Notes: generated from the sequence alone by a model not told the origin. Counted from the stretch's first letter, positions 37,192 to 45,734 are shown. The stretch is DNA of 64,000 bases from Brumimicrobium oceani (GCF_003143775.1 NZ_QFRJ01000003.1:119122-183121); one strand, 5' to 3'. Numbers and translations are program-made.

Positions 37192-37226
37192 TTTGTGAAT
37201 GAGACAAAAATAAAATAGTAATTTTG
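37192..37226 (+). promoter_or_regulatory. Promoter of the DoxX-MarR-nitroreductase group
   Basis: TTTG (37192-37195), a 23-base spacer, then TAATTTTG (37219-37226). Transcription would start near 37233, about 33 bases before the DoxX start. Confidence 0.55.
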
Positions 37227-37229
37227 CAT

Positions 37230-37254
37230 CGCGAACGATATTAACGCTAACGAT
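37230..37254. promoter_or_regulatory. Possible MarR-type operator
   Basis: Direct repeats CGCGAACGAT (37230-37239) and CGCTAACGAT (37245-37254) differ at one position and lie right after the -7 box, a suitable place for repression by the MarR-family regulator encoded 480 bases downstream. TTAACG...CGATTAA gives a partial palindrome. Confidence 0.35.
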
Positions 37255-37265
37255 TAAATTAAGTT

Positions 37266-37688
37266 ATGAAAAATTACGTAGAGACAACATTAACACAGAA
37301 AGTTTTCAGAGTTATAATTGCACTATTTATGATAGTTGCAGGATTCAGCCATCTCACCTTTAACAGGGTGGAGTTTCAAGCTCAAGTACCTGAGTGGTTA
37401 CCCATGAGCAAAGACTTGGTTGTTATTCTTTCTGGAATTGTTGAAATGATTTTAGGTTTAGGCTTAATGTTCTGGAAAAAACAAAGAGTTAATTTTGGTT
37501 GGGCTTTGGCCATTTTTTATGTTTTAATATTTCCAGGCAACATTTCACAATATGTAGAGGGAAAAGATTTCGCTTCATTAGATTCCGATACCGCGCGACT
37601 CATTAGACTTTTCTTTCAACCTGTACTTATTGCGTGGGCATTGTGGTCTTCTGGAGCTTGGAAGGCTTGGAAAACCCGAAATGACTGA
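37266..37688 (+). CDS. DoxX-like membrane protein
   Basis: The 140-residue protein has four membrane helices (about 12-30, 45-65, 75-92, 110-128) and motifs VIIALFMIVAGFSHL, VVILSGIVEMILGLGL and GWALAIFYVLIFPGNISQYV that fit the DoxX/DUF4267-like group. Such proteins are small quinone- or redox-associated membrane proteins. It is the first gene of a rightward group with an OhrR-like regulator and a nitroreductase, pointing to oxidative or electrophile stress. Confidence 0.8.
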   Translation: MKNYVETTLTQKVFRVIIALFMIVAGFSHLTFNRVEFQAQVPEWLPMSKDLVVILSGIVEMILGLGLMFWKKQRVNFGWALAIFYVLIFPGNISQYVEGKDFASLDSDTARLIRLFFQPVLIAWALWSSGAWKAWKTRND

Positions 37689-37731
37689 TTTTTCATAACC
37701 ACTTCGGAAACACAATAAAAAAATAAGAAAA

Positions 37732-38181
37732 ATGGAAGAACAATTAAAGTTAGAAAACCAAGTTTGCTTTCCTATTTATTCAGTTTCACGATTGATAACT
37801 AAAGCATACAAACCTTTTTTGGATGAAATGGGAATCACCTACCCACAGTATTTAGTACTGATGGTATTGTGGGAGAACGACACCATTTCAGTCAATCAAA
37901 TAACAGAAAAACTGATGCTCAACACCAACACTGTTTCTCCCCTACTAAAAAGGATGGAAAAGTTGGACTTAATCGAACGTAAACGATCGGAAAAAGATGA
38001 AAGAAGTGTCTTGGTTAATTTGACAGATAAAGGAGCTCAATTAAAATCCACCGCACAACCAATTCCAGGAGAGCTTGTAAATATTTTACACGACGGAAAT
38101 ATCGCTTTAAATGAAGTGATGCAAATGCGAGAAGTTTTAAACAATTGGATAAAAGTTCTTTCCAAAGACAAAGAACTTTAG
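37732..38181 (+). CDS. MarR family regulator, OhrR-like
   Basis: The 149-residue winged-helix repressor has the OhrR-type N-terminus with a single reactive cysteine, VCFPIYSVSRL (Cys12), where organic peroxides are sensed in that subfamily, followed by ITYPQYLVLMVLWENDTISVNQITEKLMLNTNTVSPLLKRMEKLDLIERKRSEKDERSVLVNLT broken over the recognition helix and wing. It probably controls its own group and perhaps the osmC-like gene at 41161. The last point is inference from function only. Confidence 0.88.
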   Translation: MEEQLKLENQVCFPIYSVSRLITKAYKPFLDEMGITYPQYLVLMVLWENDTISVNQITEKLMLNTNTVSPLLKRMEKLDLIERKRSEKDERSVLVNLTDKGAQLKSTAQPIPGELVNILHDGNIALNEVMQMREVLNNWIKVLSKDKEL

Positions 38182-38245
38182 GCCAAATAAATGAAGAATT
38201 GAAATACAGTTTTTCGAATTAATTTTAAAAATCAAAGAATAAGAA

Positions 38246-38878
38246 ATGGAATTATTAGACAAATTAAATTGGAGGTATGCTGCAAAAGCAATGAATGGAA
38301 AAAAAGTCCCTCAAGAAAAAATAGACAATATTATTGAAGCCATATCACTTTCTCCAACTTCAAGTGGTCTGCAACCTTTCGAGGTAATAGTGATAACAAA
38401 TCAAGAATTAAAAGAAAAAATAAGACCAGCTGCGTGGAATCAATCAGTAATAACCGACTGTTCTCATTTACTGGTTTTTGCTGCTTGGGATACTTATACA
38501 CCAGAGCGCATCAACAAAATGTTTGATTTGACGAATGATATTCGTGGTTTTAAAAATGAAGGTTGGGAAAACTACCGTCAGATGCTATTGGCCAATTATC
38601 CTCCAAGAGATTCAGAGGTCAATTTCAATCATGCGGCGAAACAAGCTTACATTGCATTTTCACAGGCCATATCCGCCGCTGCATTTCAAGGATTAGACAG
38701 CACTCCTATGGAAGGATTTGAACCAGAAGTGATTGATGAAATTCTTGGATTGAAAGAAAAAGGTTTAAGGAGCTGTGTTATGCTGCCCGTCGGATACAGA
38801 AATGAATCTGAAGATTGGTTAGTAAACCTACCAAAAGTGCGCAAAAGCAAAGAGGATTTAGTCACAGTGATTGAATAA
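38246..38878 (+). CDS. NAD(P)H-dependent nitroreductase family oxidoreductase
   Basis: The 210-residue flavoprotein starts with LNWRYAAKAMNGKKVPQEKIDNIIEAISLSPTSSGLQPFEVIVI, the FMN-binding and NfsB-like signature, then HLLVFAAW, AKQAYIAFSQAISAAAFQGLDSTPMEGF and LGLKEKGLRSCVMLPVGYR. It reduces nitro compounds or quinones with two electrons, in the cytoplasm. Nitroreductases often sit next to MarR/OhrR-type regulators, as here. A terminator follows. Confidence 0.92.
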   Translation: MELLDKLNWRYAAKAMNGKKVPQEKIDNIIEAISLSPTSSGLQPFEVIVITNQELKEKIRPAAWNQSVITDCSHLLVFAAWDTYTPERINKMFDLTNDIRGFKNEGWENYRQMLLANYPPRDSEVNFNHAAKQAYIAFSQAISAAAFQGLDSTPMEGFEPEVIDEILGLKEKGLRSCVMLPVGYRNESEDWLVNLPKVRKSKEDLVTVIE

Positions 38879-38902
38879 GCCAATACTGCTTGCAAAGTTT
38901 CG

Positions 38903-38940
38903 AAAGCGATCTTAGAAATATTCTAGATCGCTTTTTTTTT
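38903..38940 (+). terminator. Terminator after the nitroreductase gene
   Basis: AAGCGATC-T-TAGAA pairs with TTCTA-GATCGCTT around TAT with one bulge, followed by nine T. Confidence 0.85.
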
Positions 38941-39174
38941 CCTATCTTTTTATCTTTATTTGGGCCTTGAAAATAATCTGATAAAAAACGAGGACTATTT
39001 TTTTTTTTATTCTTGTTGGGTAAGAGTCAAATTTCAAAAACAAACAAATCATTATGAATCGCGGATTCATTTTTACAAGTAAAAACGGATAAAACAAACA
39101 ATTTAAAACATTAACAAGCTCACAGTAATCACTAGTAAAAAGTCTATCCAACTACTACTTAAAAATTAAACACC

Positions 39175-39465
39175 ATGAAAGACACACAGACGATTACATT
39201 TTCGGAAGACATGTTTGATAAACATTCAAATTGTTTTGACGGTTGGAGTGAAAGTTACGCCCTTTTAATAATTAATGAAGCATTAAAAGAGCTAAAATAT
39301 GAAGGAATAATTGATGATATTGCGATTAGTAAATATGCTTGCCGTGAAATCATAGAGGGAAAAAACAGGACAGAAGTTTGCTATGCAGAAACTGACATTG
39401 GCTATTTTTATCTTATTCGCGATATGGTGGACCACATCAATGTTGTGTATAACAGATGGGATTAA
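39175..39465 (+). CDS. Small acidic protein of unknown function
   Basis: The 96-residue protein (MKDTQTITFSEDMFDKHSNCFDGWSES...) is soluble and acidic, with four cysteines and aromatic residues toward the C-terminus (YAETDIGYFYLIRDMVDHINVVYNRWD). I recognise no family. The gene stands alone, about 235 bases after a terminator and just before a large inverted-repeat element. Codon use is similar to its neighbours. Confidence 0.6.
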   Translation: MKDTQTITFSEDMFDKHSNCFDGWSESYALLIINEALKELKYEGIIDDIAISKYACREIIEGKNRTEVCYAETDIGYFYLIRDMVDHINVVYNRWD

Positions 39466-39539
39466 TGATATAAAATAAAATGCTTATCGGGAACTTTACC
39501 CATTATTTAATATTCTACAATAAAAAGTATTTATTTAAC

Positions 39540-39760
39540 TAGGCCAGATCCTTCCAGAGTTGAAAATTAAGATTTTCAACCCTAGTCAGGATGACAGTTG
39601 TAGGCGCTGGGGGGCAAGTGAGAGGGGAAAAGCAAAAGCGCTAGAGCGTTTTTGCTTTTCCCCTCTCACTTGAAATATGATCCCAGTTTAATGTCATCCT
39701 GATGCGGATTTCTATTTCCAACCAGTTGGAAATAGAAATTTGCGAAGGATCTTGTTAGTT
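39540..39760. repeat. Nested cloverleaf-shaped inverted-repeat element
   Basis: Outer arms AACTAggccAGATCCTTC (left) and GAAGGATCTtgTTAGTT (right) enclose TCAGGATGACA (39586-39596) / TGTCATCCTGA (39692-39702). Three hairpins sit inside: left GTTGAAAAT/ATTTTCAAC (39559-39580), a central stem of 23 perfect base pairs (39615-39637 with 39650-39672), and right a 15-bp stem (39708-39722 with 39725-39739) with a two-base loop. The AGATCCTTC and TCAGGATGACA blocks belong, from memory, to a repeat widespread in Bacteroidota. No coding frame. Confidence 0.8.
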
Positions 39761-39885
39761 TGACGCTGAATCAAATTATGGTTGGGTTAAATATATTTAC
39801 TGGTAAAGTATCGGATTGGCATTTAAAATAATGACCACAGACCGTATTACACTCTTTTACTTTAATACTCCTCCCAGCTTTTATG

Positions 39886-39893
39886 TACCTTTG
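39886..39893 (+). promoter_or_regulatory. -7 element of the DEAD-box helicase gene
   Basis: TACCTTTG lies 23 bases before the TTG start at 39917; no clear -33 TTTG partner. Confidence 0.4.
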
Positions 39894-39916
39894 TAACCAT
39901 AATTAATACAATTGTT

Positions 39917-41038
39917 TTGAAAAACTTTGAAAATTTAGGAATCAATGCGCGACTCACAAAAGGACTTGCGGAATTAGATATTATTGTACCCACTGACATT
40001 CAGAAGAAGGTTATACCTGTTCTTCTGGCTAAAAAAACTGATATTGTTGCTCAAGCGCAAACAGGAACAGGAAAAACAGCAGCGTTTGGACTTCCACTTT
40101 TGGAGCAGATAGATCCCAATATAGCAGCTGTTCAAGGTCTTATTTTGTGTCCAACTAGAGAATTAGCCAAGCAAGTCGCTAAGCAGCTTTTCAAGTTTAT
40201 CAAATATTCTGATAAAGTGTTTATTGAAGCCGTTTATGGTGGTGAAAAGATGGACAGACAAATTGCTGCATTACAAAGACCAACACAAATCATTGTAGCC
40301 ACACCTGGGCGGTTAATCGACTTATTAGAAAAGAAAGCAGTTGATTTAAAGAAAGTGAAAACCGTTGTTTTAGACGAGGCAGACGAAATGTTGAGTATGG
40401 GATTCCAAAAAGAATTGGATGAAATATTAAGTTTTCTCCCTTCCATTGATAATAAATGGCTCTTTTCAGCAACTATTCCTCACGGAATTCAGCAAATTAT
40501 TTCAAAACACTTGTCTAAAGATGCCTTAAAGATTGAAGTAAAAAAAGAAGATGTTGTTAATAAGAACATTTCTCATCAATATTTAGTTTGTGATGAATCT
40601 GAAAAACTGAATGCATTACTTTCTTTCCTCAAATCTCAGCATAAGAACAGAGGTGTTGTTTTTTGTAAAACAAAAGCAGCAACCCAAAAACTAGCCAAGC
40701 AATTAATCGCCAAAAACATCTCAACGGATGCTATACATGGAGACTTGCTTCAAAAAGAACGCGATAAAGTAATGCGTGCCTTTAAAAATGAAACACTCCG
40801 TATTTTGGTTGCTACAGATGTATCTGCACGTGGAATCGATGTTTCAGGGTTAACTTTTGTTGCACATTATCAACTTCCAGAAAACGCAGAATACTACACA
40901 CACAGAAGTGGAAGAACAGCTCGCGCCGGAAAAGAAGGTGTTTCAATGTGTTTCGTAAATAACGCAGAAGCCAAAACACTAAAAGAATACGAAAGAAAAC
41001 TAGGAATTAAGTTTTCGAAAATAAAAAAAGTGGGCTAA
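39917..41038 (+). CDS. DEAD-box RNA helicase
   Basis: The 373-residue helicase has the Q motif (Gln29 in PTDIQKKVIPVLL), Walker A AQTGTGKT (47-54), PTREL, TPGR, DEAD (153-156), SAT, and in domain 2 VATDVSARGIDVSGL and HRSGRTARAG. It unwinds short RNA duplexes in ribosome assembly or mRNA decay. The start is TTG (39917), encoding MKNFENLGI; there is no better ATG. There is almost no C-terminal extension, unlike RhlE or DeaD. A bidirectional terminator separates it from the osmC-like gene. Confidence 0.93.
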   Translation: MKNFENLGINARLTKGLAELDIIVPTDIQKKVIPVLLAKKTDIVAQAQTGTGKTAAFGLPLLEQIDPNIAAVQGLILCPTRELAKQVAKQLFKFIKYSDKVFIEAVYGGEKMDRQIAALQRPTQIIVATPGRLIDLLEKKAVDLKKVKTVVLDEADEMLSMGFQKELDEILSFLPSIDNKWLFSATIPHGIQQIISKHLSKDALKIEVKKEDVVNKNISHQYLVCDESEKLNALLSFLKSQHKNRGVVFCKTKAATQKLAKQLIAKNISTDAIHGDLLQKERDKVMRAFKNETLRILVATDVSARGIDVSGLTFVAHYQLPENAEYYTHRSGRTARAGKEGVSMCFVNNAEAKTLKEYERKLGIKFSKIKKVG

Positions 41039-41087
41039 TTCTTTCTGCCTTTTATTGATGAGAGCATATTTCTAAAATTTAGGCCTT

Positions 41088-41125
41088 AAAAAAAGCGGAA
41101 CCTCTTAGCTGAAGTTCCGCTTTTT
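41088..41125. terminator. Bidirectional terminator, helicase / osmC-like gene
   Basis: AAAAAAAGCGGAAC and GTTCCGCTTTTT form a stem with A and T runs on the two sides, with a 12-base loop between convergent genes. Confidence 0.85.
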
Positions 41126-41160
41126 ATGCTCTATAACTAAAGAATATTACATACTAGATA

Positions 41161-41574
41161 CTAATTACTCAAAGTGTACTCAAGGTTAATTCTGGTATCC
41201 AACAATAAAGAAATTGGACAATTCTGTTTGGCATCCTCTGCCAATTTTGAAAATTCCTCCTCTTTTATTCCATCCACCTTTGCTGCGAGCTTCAAGTTTG
41301 AAGAAACTACTTTCCCGTCTTCAAGCTGAACAGAACCACAAGTCTCTAAGCTATTGGCAGTAAATCCTGCTTCTTGTAAATTAAAGGTTAATTTCATTGT
41401 AAAACATCCCGCGTGGGCTGCTGCTATTAATTCTTCAGGATTTGTTCCTTCCCCCTCCTCAAATCTACTTTTGTAAGAGTAATTTGTTTGATCTAAAACT
41501 TTGCTTTGAGTTGTTAAATGTCCTTTTCCTTCTTTTCCACCTCCCCTCCATAGGGCCGTTGCTTTTCTTTCCAT
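41161..41574 (-). CDS. OsmC/Ohr family peroxidase
   Basis: The 137-residue protein matches OsmC: RKATALWRGGGKEGKGHLTTQS, the motif NPEELIAAAHAGCFTM with the peroxidatic Cys57, and the second Cys119 in KQNCPIS. It reduces organic hydroperoxides using its cysteine pair. OsmC versus Ohr is decided by the long N-terminal strand pair and A-H-A-G-C motif, which favour OsmC. It lies within 4 kb of an OhrR-like regulator that could control it. Confidence 0.92.
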   Translation of the reverse strand: MERKATALWRGGGKEGKGHLTTQSKVLDQTNYSYKSRFEEGEGTNPEELIAAAHAGCFTMKLTFNLQEAGFTANSLETCGSVQLEDGKVVSSNLKLAAKVDGIKEEEFSKLAEDAKQNCPISLLLDTRINLEYTLSN

Positions 41575-41807
41575 AATTTGCTTTTTATTTCAAAACGCAT
41601 TGGAAGACCTGAAAGTTTGTTTGATTGCTATAAACAATATTAAAGAGTTGGGATTTAAATAAGAAAAAATCACTTTGCTAGGCTATTCCTTCTTTTCAAA
41701 TAAGAAAGCACTCAAAAAGAGGAGATTTAAGCATTATAACAATAATCACCTCCTGTAGAAGGGGTTAAGCTTAGATTAACAAAAACTAAGCTTATTCCTT
41801 GATTTCA
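41575..41807. other. Gap upstream of the T9SS gene promoter
   Basis: No gene is seen. A perfect 9-bp inverted repeat TAAGCTTAG (41766-41774) / CTAAGCTTA (41786-41794) with an 11-base loop ends 14 bases before the promoter and could be an operator. Confidence 0.4.
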
Positions 41808-41840
41808 TTGGCCTCAACCACTTTTAAAGCCTTAACTTTG
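41808..41840 (+). promoter_or_regulatory. Promoter of the T9SS beta-helix protein gene
   Basis: TTG (41808-41810), a 22-base spacer, then TAACTTTG (41833-41840). Transcription would start near 41847, giving a leader of about 74 bases. Confidence 0.6.
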
Positions 41841-41920
41841 TACCTAATTCGATATAAATTAAAGGTCATCTCTTTCAGCAATTTTGCTGAGGTAATACCT
41901 TACAACAAAAGCAGTAAATT

Positions 41921-43393
41921 ATGAAAAAAGTTACTTTATTGGCCTTGGCCATTTTAGGAGGAACGACTTCCTTCGCTCAGTTAACAACCCCAGATAATGG
42001 AGTGAACTACAGTTTATCCACTCTATCTGCATTAGATCCATCTGTTTTATCTTTTGATGGAACGAAGTACACACTCAGCGATGACTTAATTATCGCCGAA
42101 AGTGACACATTAGAAATTTCAACTTCCGATACCTTGCTCTTGGATACAGACAAGCGCATTACCGTTGAGGGAAGCTTTATTGTAGACCCTGCTTCAAACA
42201 ATGGTAAATTCATTATTAGCTCTATGGATACGCTTAATCCTGCGGACGGAATTCGTTTTGATGAGTTTTCAGTAGCTTCAATTAAGAATACAGAAATCAC
42301 ATACATTGGAGGCTTAAAAGTGCTTACTGAAGACTTTACAATTTCAGACTCCTATTTAGCTCATAATGTTTCAGGTGCTTCTACAGGCGCTGTCATTTCA
42401 TTGTCTCGAGGTGCCGCTTTAATTCAAAATAACACCTTTTACAAAAATGATTTACCAGCTGTAGGTTCGGGAGCAAATCAAACCGTTGCAGCGCAAATCT
42501 TAAACAATTGGATTGAAAAAAACGGTCAAAGCAATGCCAATCGTCCACAATTAAATATGGGACCAACAGGAACAGATACTTTACGCATCATTGGAAATAC
42601 AATTATTGGAGACGCTGCAATGGTAAAAGTTGGAGGAATTGCGGTTTCGAATTTCTTGGGAGCAAATATTAACGCAGAAATAGAAAATAATGTGATTCGA
42701 AACAATAGATATGGAATTTCCATAGGCGGACCAAATGCTATTGTACTGATAAAGGGAAATACTATTGAAGATAATATTACCCAAAATGATCCCAACTTAG
42801 GAGGTAGTGGTATTTCTGTGAATAGCAGCTCCGATTCGCAAAGGATACGTGTTAGAGAAAACAAAATCAGGAGAAATTTATGGGGAATCACTGTAATTGG
42901 AGATGCTTCCGTTGATTTAGGAACAACCACTGATTATGGAAATAACCTCTTTTCAGAAAATGGAAATAATGGAGCTATTTACGCCCTCTTCAACAATACA
43001 TCTTTAGACATTAGCGCTATGGGAAATTGCTGGATAGAGTCTAACGAAAATGCAGACGCTCCTCTTATTGAAGCTATAATTTCTCACCAATTAGATGATC
43101 CAAGTTTAGGATTAGTTGACTTCAGTAATTGGTCCTGCGGAATCTTGTCAACCGACAAATATGAGTTAGCGGATATAAATGTTTATCCTAACCCAGCAGA
43201 AAATCTGATTTCAGTTGCTAATGATCTAGATTTTGAAGTTGTTCGCTTTTTTAATGTCAGAGGGGAATTGGTTAAAACCGAAAGCTTAAAAAAAGGAGAG
43301 AATCAAATTAATTTGGAACTTCCAACAGGGCTTTACATCATAAAATTTGTAAACAAAAGTCAAAGTGTAAGCAAGAAATTGGTGGTGAGGTAA
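41921..43393 (+). CDS. T9SS-secreted right-handed beta-helix protein
   Basis: The 490-residue protein has a signal peptide (LLALAILGGTTSFAQ), a long middle region of short repeated strands and Asn ladders (IENNVIRNNRYGISIGG, IKGNTIEDNI, VRENKIRRNLWGI) typical of a parallel beta-helix (pectate-lyase-like fold), and a C-terminal type A sorting domain from about residue 412 (INVYPNPAENLISV ... GLYIIKFVNKSQSVSKKLVVR). The C-terminal domain directs export across the outer membrane by T9SS and is then removed. Enzymatic activity cannot be read; it may be structural. Confidence 0.88.
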   Translation: MKKVTLLALAILGGTTSFAQLTTPDNGVNYSLSTLSALDPSVLSFDGTKYTLSDDLIIAESDTLEISTSDTLLLDTDKRITVEGSFIVDPASNNGKFIISSMDTLNPADGIRFDEFSVASIKNTEITYIGGLKVLTEDFTISDSYLAHNVSGASTGAVISLSRGAALIQNNTFYKNDLPAVGSGANQTVAAQILNNWIEKNGQSNANRPQLNMGPTGTDTLRIIGNTIIGDAAMVKVGGIAVSNFLGANINAEIENNVIRNNRYGISIGGPNAIVLIKGNTIEDNITQNDPNLGGSGISVNSSSDSQRIRVRENKIRRNLWGITVIGDASVDLGTTTDYGNNLFSENGNNGAIYALFNNTSLDISAMGNCWIESNENADAPLIEAIISHQLDDPSLGLVDFSNWSCGILSTDKYELADINVYPNPAENLISVANDLDFEVVRFFNVRGELVKTESLKKGENQINLELPTGLYIIKFVNKSQSVSKKLVVR

Positions 43394-43411
43394 ACACTAC
43401 ACCCAGAATTC

Positions 43412-43469
43412 AAAAGCTGTTCGCTAACTCAATTCATCAATAAATTGGGTTAATGAACAGCTTTTTTTT
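43412..43469 (+). terminator. Terminator after the beta-helix gene
   Basis: AAAAGCTGTTC (43412-43422) pairs with GAACAGCTTTTTT (from 43455); an inner CTCAATT/AATTGGG pairing extends the stem. Confidence 0.8.
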
Positions 43470-43872
43470 ATGAATTGCTTTCCACGCTAGGGTTTTGAAA
43501 TAAACTATTTTCAAATCATTTACTTTAAAATTCAAAGTTAATTGCTGCAAGAATTTTTAAGCCCATGCCAACTAAAACGCTTTGAGTTAAAAGAATTACA
43601 TGCTATTTTGAGCTTATGACGCTACAAGCATCAAGCAGTAAAACTTAAAGAACTGATTTATTACCAAGCAATCACTCCATAAATTTTAAAATTATAGTTC
43701 ATTAAGAGTTTGCTTGTATTAAGGCCTATTCAGCAACCCCAATAATTACATCCTTACTACAGTTCTCAATAAAACACCCATTTTATTTAGGCTCTAGTCG
43801 TAATTGATAAATGAAAAGAGCAGGCTTTCAGTGAAAGTTCTTGATTTTTAAGCGAAATAGGAAATAGTATAT
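43470..43872. other. Gap before the VTC operon promoter
   Basis: No frame, repeat or structure I can support. It is uniformly AT-rich. Confidence 0.4.
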
Positions 43873-43901
43873 TAATTATTCGTTAATAATTACTAATTTT
43901 G
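43873..43901 (+). promoter_or_regulatory. Palindrome and -7 element of the VTC operon
   Basis: TAATTATT-CGTT-AATAATTA (43873-43892) is a perfect 8-bp palindrome with a four-base loop. It ends one base before TAATTTTG (43894-43901), the -7 element, so a bound protein would cover the spacer. The first gene begins 20 bases later. Confidence 0.5.
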
Positions 43902-43921
43902 TTTTACACCAACCGTCTTTT

Positions 43922-44305
43922 ATGATGAACAAATATGCTGTAATTTTTTTAGTTACTCTTTTACCCCTTTTCTCTTGTAAAAAAATTGAGGGAGAAGGAG
44001 GACGATCTACCATTGTGGGTAAAGTTTTTATGTCAGATAAATCTGGCAACAATCAAGGTGAATATTTCATTCCTGACTATGATGTTTTCATTATTTATGG
44101 TGAAGAGAACGACATCTACGATGAAGATATGAAAACGAATTTTGATGGGTCTTTTGAATTTAAAAACTTAAGGGAGGGAACTTACACCATCTATTCTTAC
44201 AGTGAAGTTTCTACTAACCCATCGGGTTTAGAGCCTGTTTTTAAAACCGTTACAATAGGTAAAAAAGAAACAGTAGATATTGGAACAATTGAAGTAAGTA
44301 AATAA
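43922..44305 (+). CDS. Small lipoprotein with carboxypeptidase-regulatory-like fold
   Basis: The 127-residue product has a lipobox (LLPLFSC, Cys19) and a single beta-sandwich: GRSTIVGKVFM...FIPDYDVFIIYGEENDIYDEDMKTNFDGSFEFKNLREGTYTIYSYSEV shortened here to its order, a Cna-B/transthyretin-like pattern. It is first in a four-gene operon; its TAA stop is followed with no gap by the TTG start of the VTC gene, so the two must be coupled. It should sit on the periplasmic or outer face of the envelope. Confidence 0.75.
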   Translation: MMNKYAVIFLVTLLPLFSCKKIEGEGGRSTIVGKVFMSDKSGNNQGEYFIPDYDVFIIYGEENDIYDEDMKTNFDGSFEFKNLREGTYTIYSYSEVSTNPSGLEPVFKTVTIGKKETVDIGTIEVSK

Positions 44306-45079
44306 TTGAAAAATTTCACTGACATACTTCAAGACTTTGAACCTATTTCTCTAAAGGAAATGGATAATGTGAAGCTGTTAAACAGATCAGACACTAAGTT
44401 TATATTAAACACTGATATGTTGGCCGAAATATTAATGGAAGTTCAAGACAAATATCGGGTTCTTTCAACAAATGGCAAAAGAACGAATAGCTACAAGACG
44501 CTGTACTTCGACACGAAAGATTACTCAAGTTACATCAATCATCACAATGGAAAACTAAACCGGTTTAAAATTCGATTTAGGGAGTATATTGACTCTGGAA
44601 CTATATTTTTAGAAATCAAATTCAAAAACAACAAGAAAAAAACTATAAAATCCAGGGTTAAAAACCCAATTATAGAAGGCGAGCTTAGTCCTAGTTCAAA
44701 AGCTTTTATTGAAGAAAACTCCATTTATAAAGCGGATGATTTAAAAGCCGTTTTATGGAATAGCTTTACACGAATTACACTGGTACATAAAACAAAAAAA
44801 GAAAGAGCTACCATAGACCTCAACTTAAGTTTTAGCAGTTACGATGGCGAAATTAAGAAGGAGTTACCGCATTTGATTATCGTTGAGATAAAACAAGAAA
44901 AAATGTCTGGAAATTCCGACTTCATAAAGGCTTTAAAAAAGAATTACATTAGACAAAGTAGTATGAGTAAATATTGCATTGGTACAGTTTTAACCAACAA
45001 AATAGTTAAGGCGAACAAATTTAAAGAACAAATAATAAAAATTAATAAACTAAAAAATGATAGAGGTATTATTGCTTAA
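44306..45079 (+). CDS. VTC-domain protein, polyphosphate polymerase-like
   Basis: The 257-residue protein is a stand-alone VTC tunnel domain. Expected basic and acidic tunnel residues are visible: Arg27 and Lys31 in NRSDTKF, the RFKIRFREY strand (Arg86, Lys88, Arg90, Arg92), FLEIKFK (Glu103, Lys105), IVEIKQEK (Glu194, Lys196) and SKYCIG (Lys222). In yeast Vtc4 this fold makes polyphosphate from ATP with Mn. Start codon is TTG at 44306. The bacterial product is assumed, not shown. It overlaps the DUF4956 gene by 23 bases. Confidence 0.85.
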   Translation: MKNFTDILQDFEPISLKEMDNVKLLNRSDTKFILNTDMLAEILMEVQDKYRVLSTNGKRTNSYKTLYFDTKDYSSYINHHNGKLNRFKIRFREYIDSGTIFLEIKFKNNKKKTIKSRVKNPIIEGELSPSSKAFIEENSIYKADDLKAVLWNSFTRITLVHKTKKERATIDLNLSFSSYDGEIKKELPHLIIVEIKQEKMSGNSDFIKALKKNYIRQSSMSKYCIGTVLTNKIVKANKFKEQIIKINKLKNDRGIIA

Positions 45080-45734
45080 AATTCCAATCTTAGGATCTAA
45101 ATTAATAGATACCGACAGCTTTTTTGAAATGCTTATTCGTTTTTCAATCAACCTCATCGTTGCATTTATTGTAATTAGAAAGATATACTATCCTATTCAC
45201 AAAAGAAAGGATTACTTATTCACCTACTTCCTCTTTAACATTCTTATCTTTTTTGTTTGCATTCTATTAAATGGTGTAAAGCTAAAACTTGGATTTGCTT
45301 TTGGTTTATTTGCCATTTTCGGAATACTTCGATACAGGACAGAACAGCTTCCGATAAAGGAAATGACTTATCTTTTCATGATTATCGCGATTGCAATTGT
45401 CAATTCTCTATCTGACCAAAAAGTAAGTTTAGCAGAGCTTTTGTTGGTAAATGGAACAATCGTTTTGGCTACTTATTTACTGGAAAAGGTCTTTCTTCTT
45501 AAACATGAATCTAGAAAAGAAATTATTTACGAGAAAATTGACAACATTAAACCAGAAAACCACAATCTATTAATTGAAGATTTAAAAGACAGAACTGGAC
45601 TAAATATTCACCAAGTTCAAATTGGTAGAATTGATTTTCTGAAGGACACCGTGAGAATTATGGTTTTTTATTTTGAAGACGAACCTAACGACAGTATTGT
45701 CGCCAACACTTTTATAAATAATAAAAATGAGTAA
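45057..45734 (+). CDS. DUF4956 family membrane protein
   Basis: The 225-residue protein has four membrane helices within residues 28-150 (FSINLIVAFIVIRKIYY, FLFNILIFFVCILLNGV, FAFGLFAIFGILRYRTEQLPIKEMTYLFMIIAIAIVNSLS split by a charged loop) and a C-terminal soluble domain of about 75 residues (LIEDLKDRTGLNIHQVQIGRIDFLKDTVRIMVFYF). The RYRTEQLPIKEMTYLF segment matches DUF4956, a family I know as a frequent neighbour of VTC domains. It may anchor or receive the product of the VTC enzyme. It overlaps both neighbours. Confidence 0.85.
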   Translation: MIEVLLLKIPILGSKLIDTDSFFEMLIRFSINLIVAFIVIRKIYYPIHKRKDYLFTYFLFNILIFFVCILLNGVKLKLGFAFGLFAIFGILRYRTEQLPIKEMTYLFMIIAIAIVNSLSDQKVSLAELLLVNGTIVLATYLLEKVFLLKHESRKEIIYEKIDNIKPENHNLLIEDLKDRTGLNIHQVQIGRIDFLKDTVRIMVFYFEDEPNDSIVANTFINNKNE

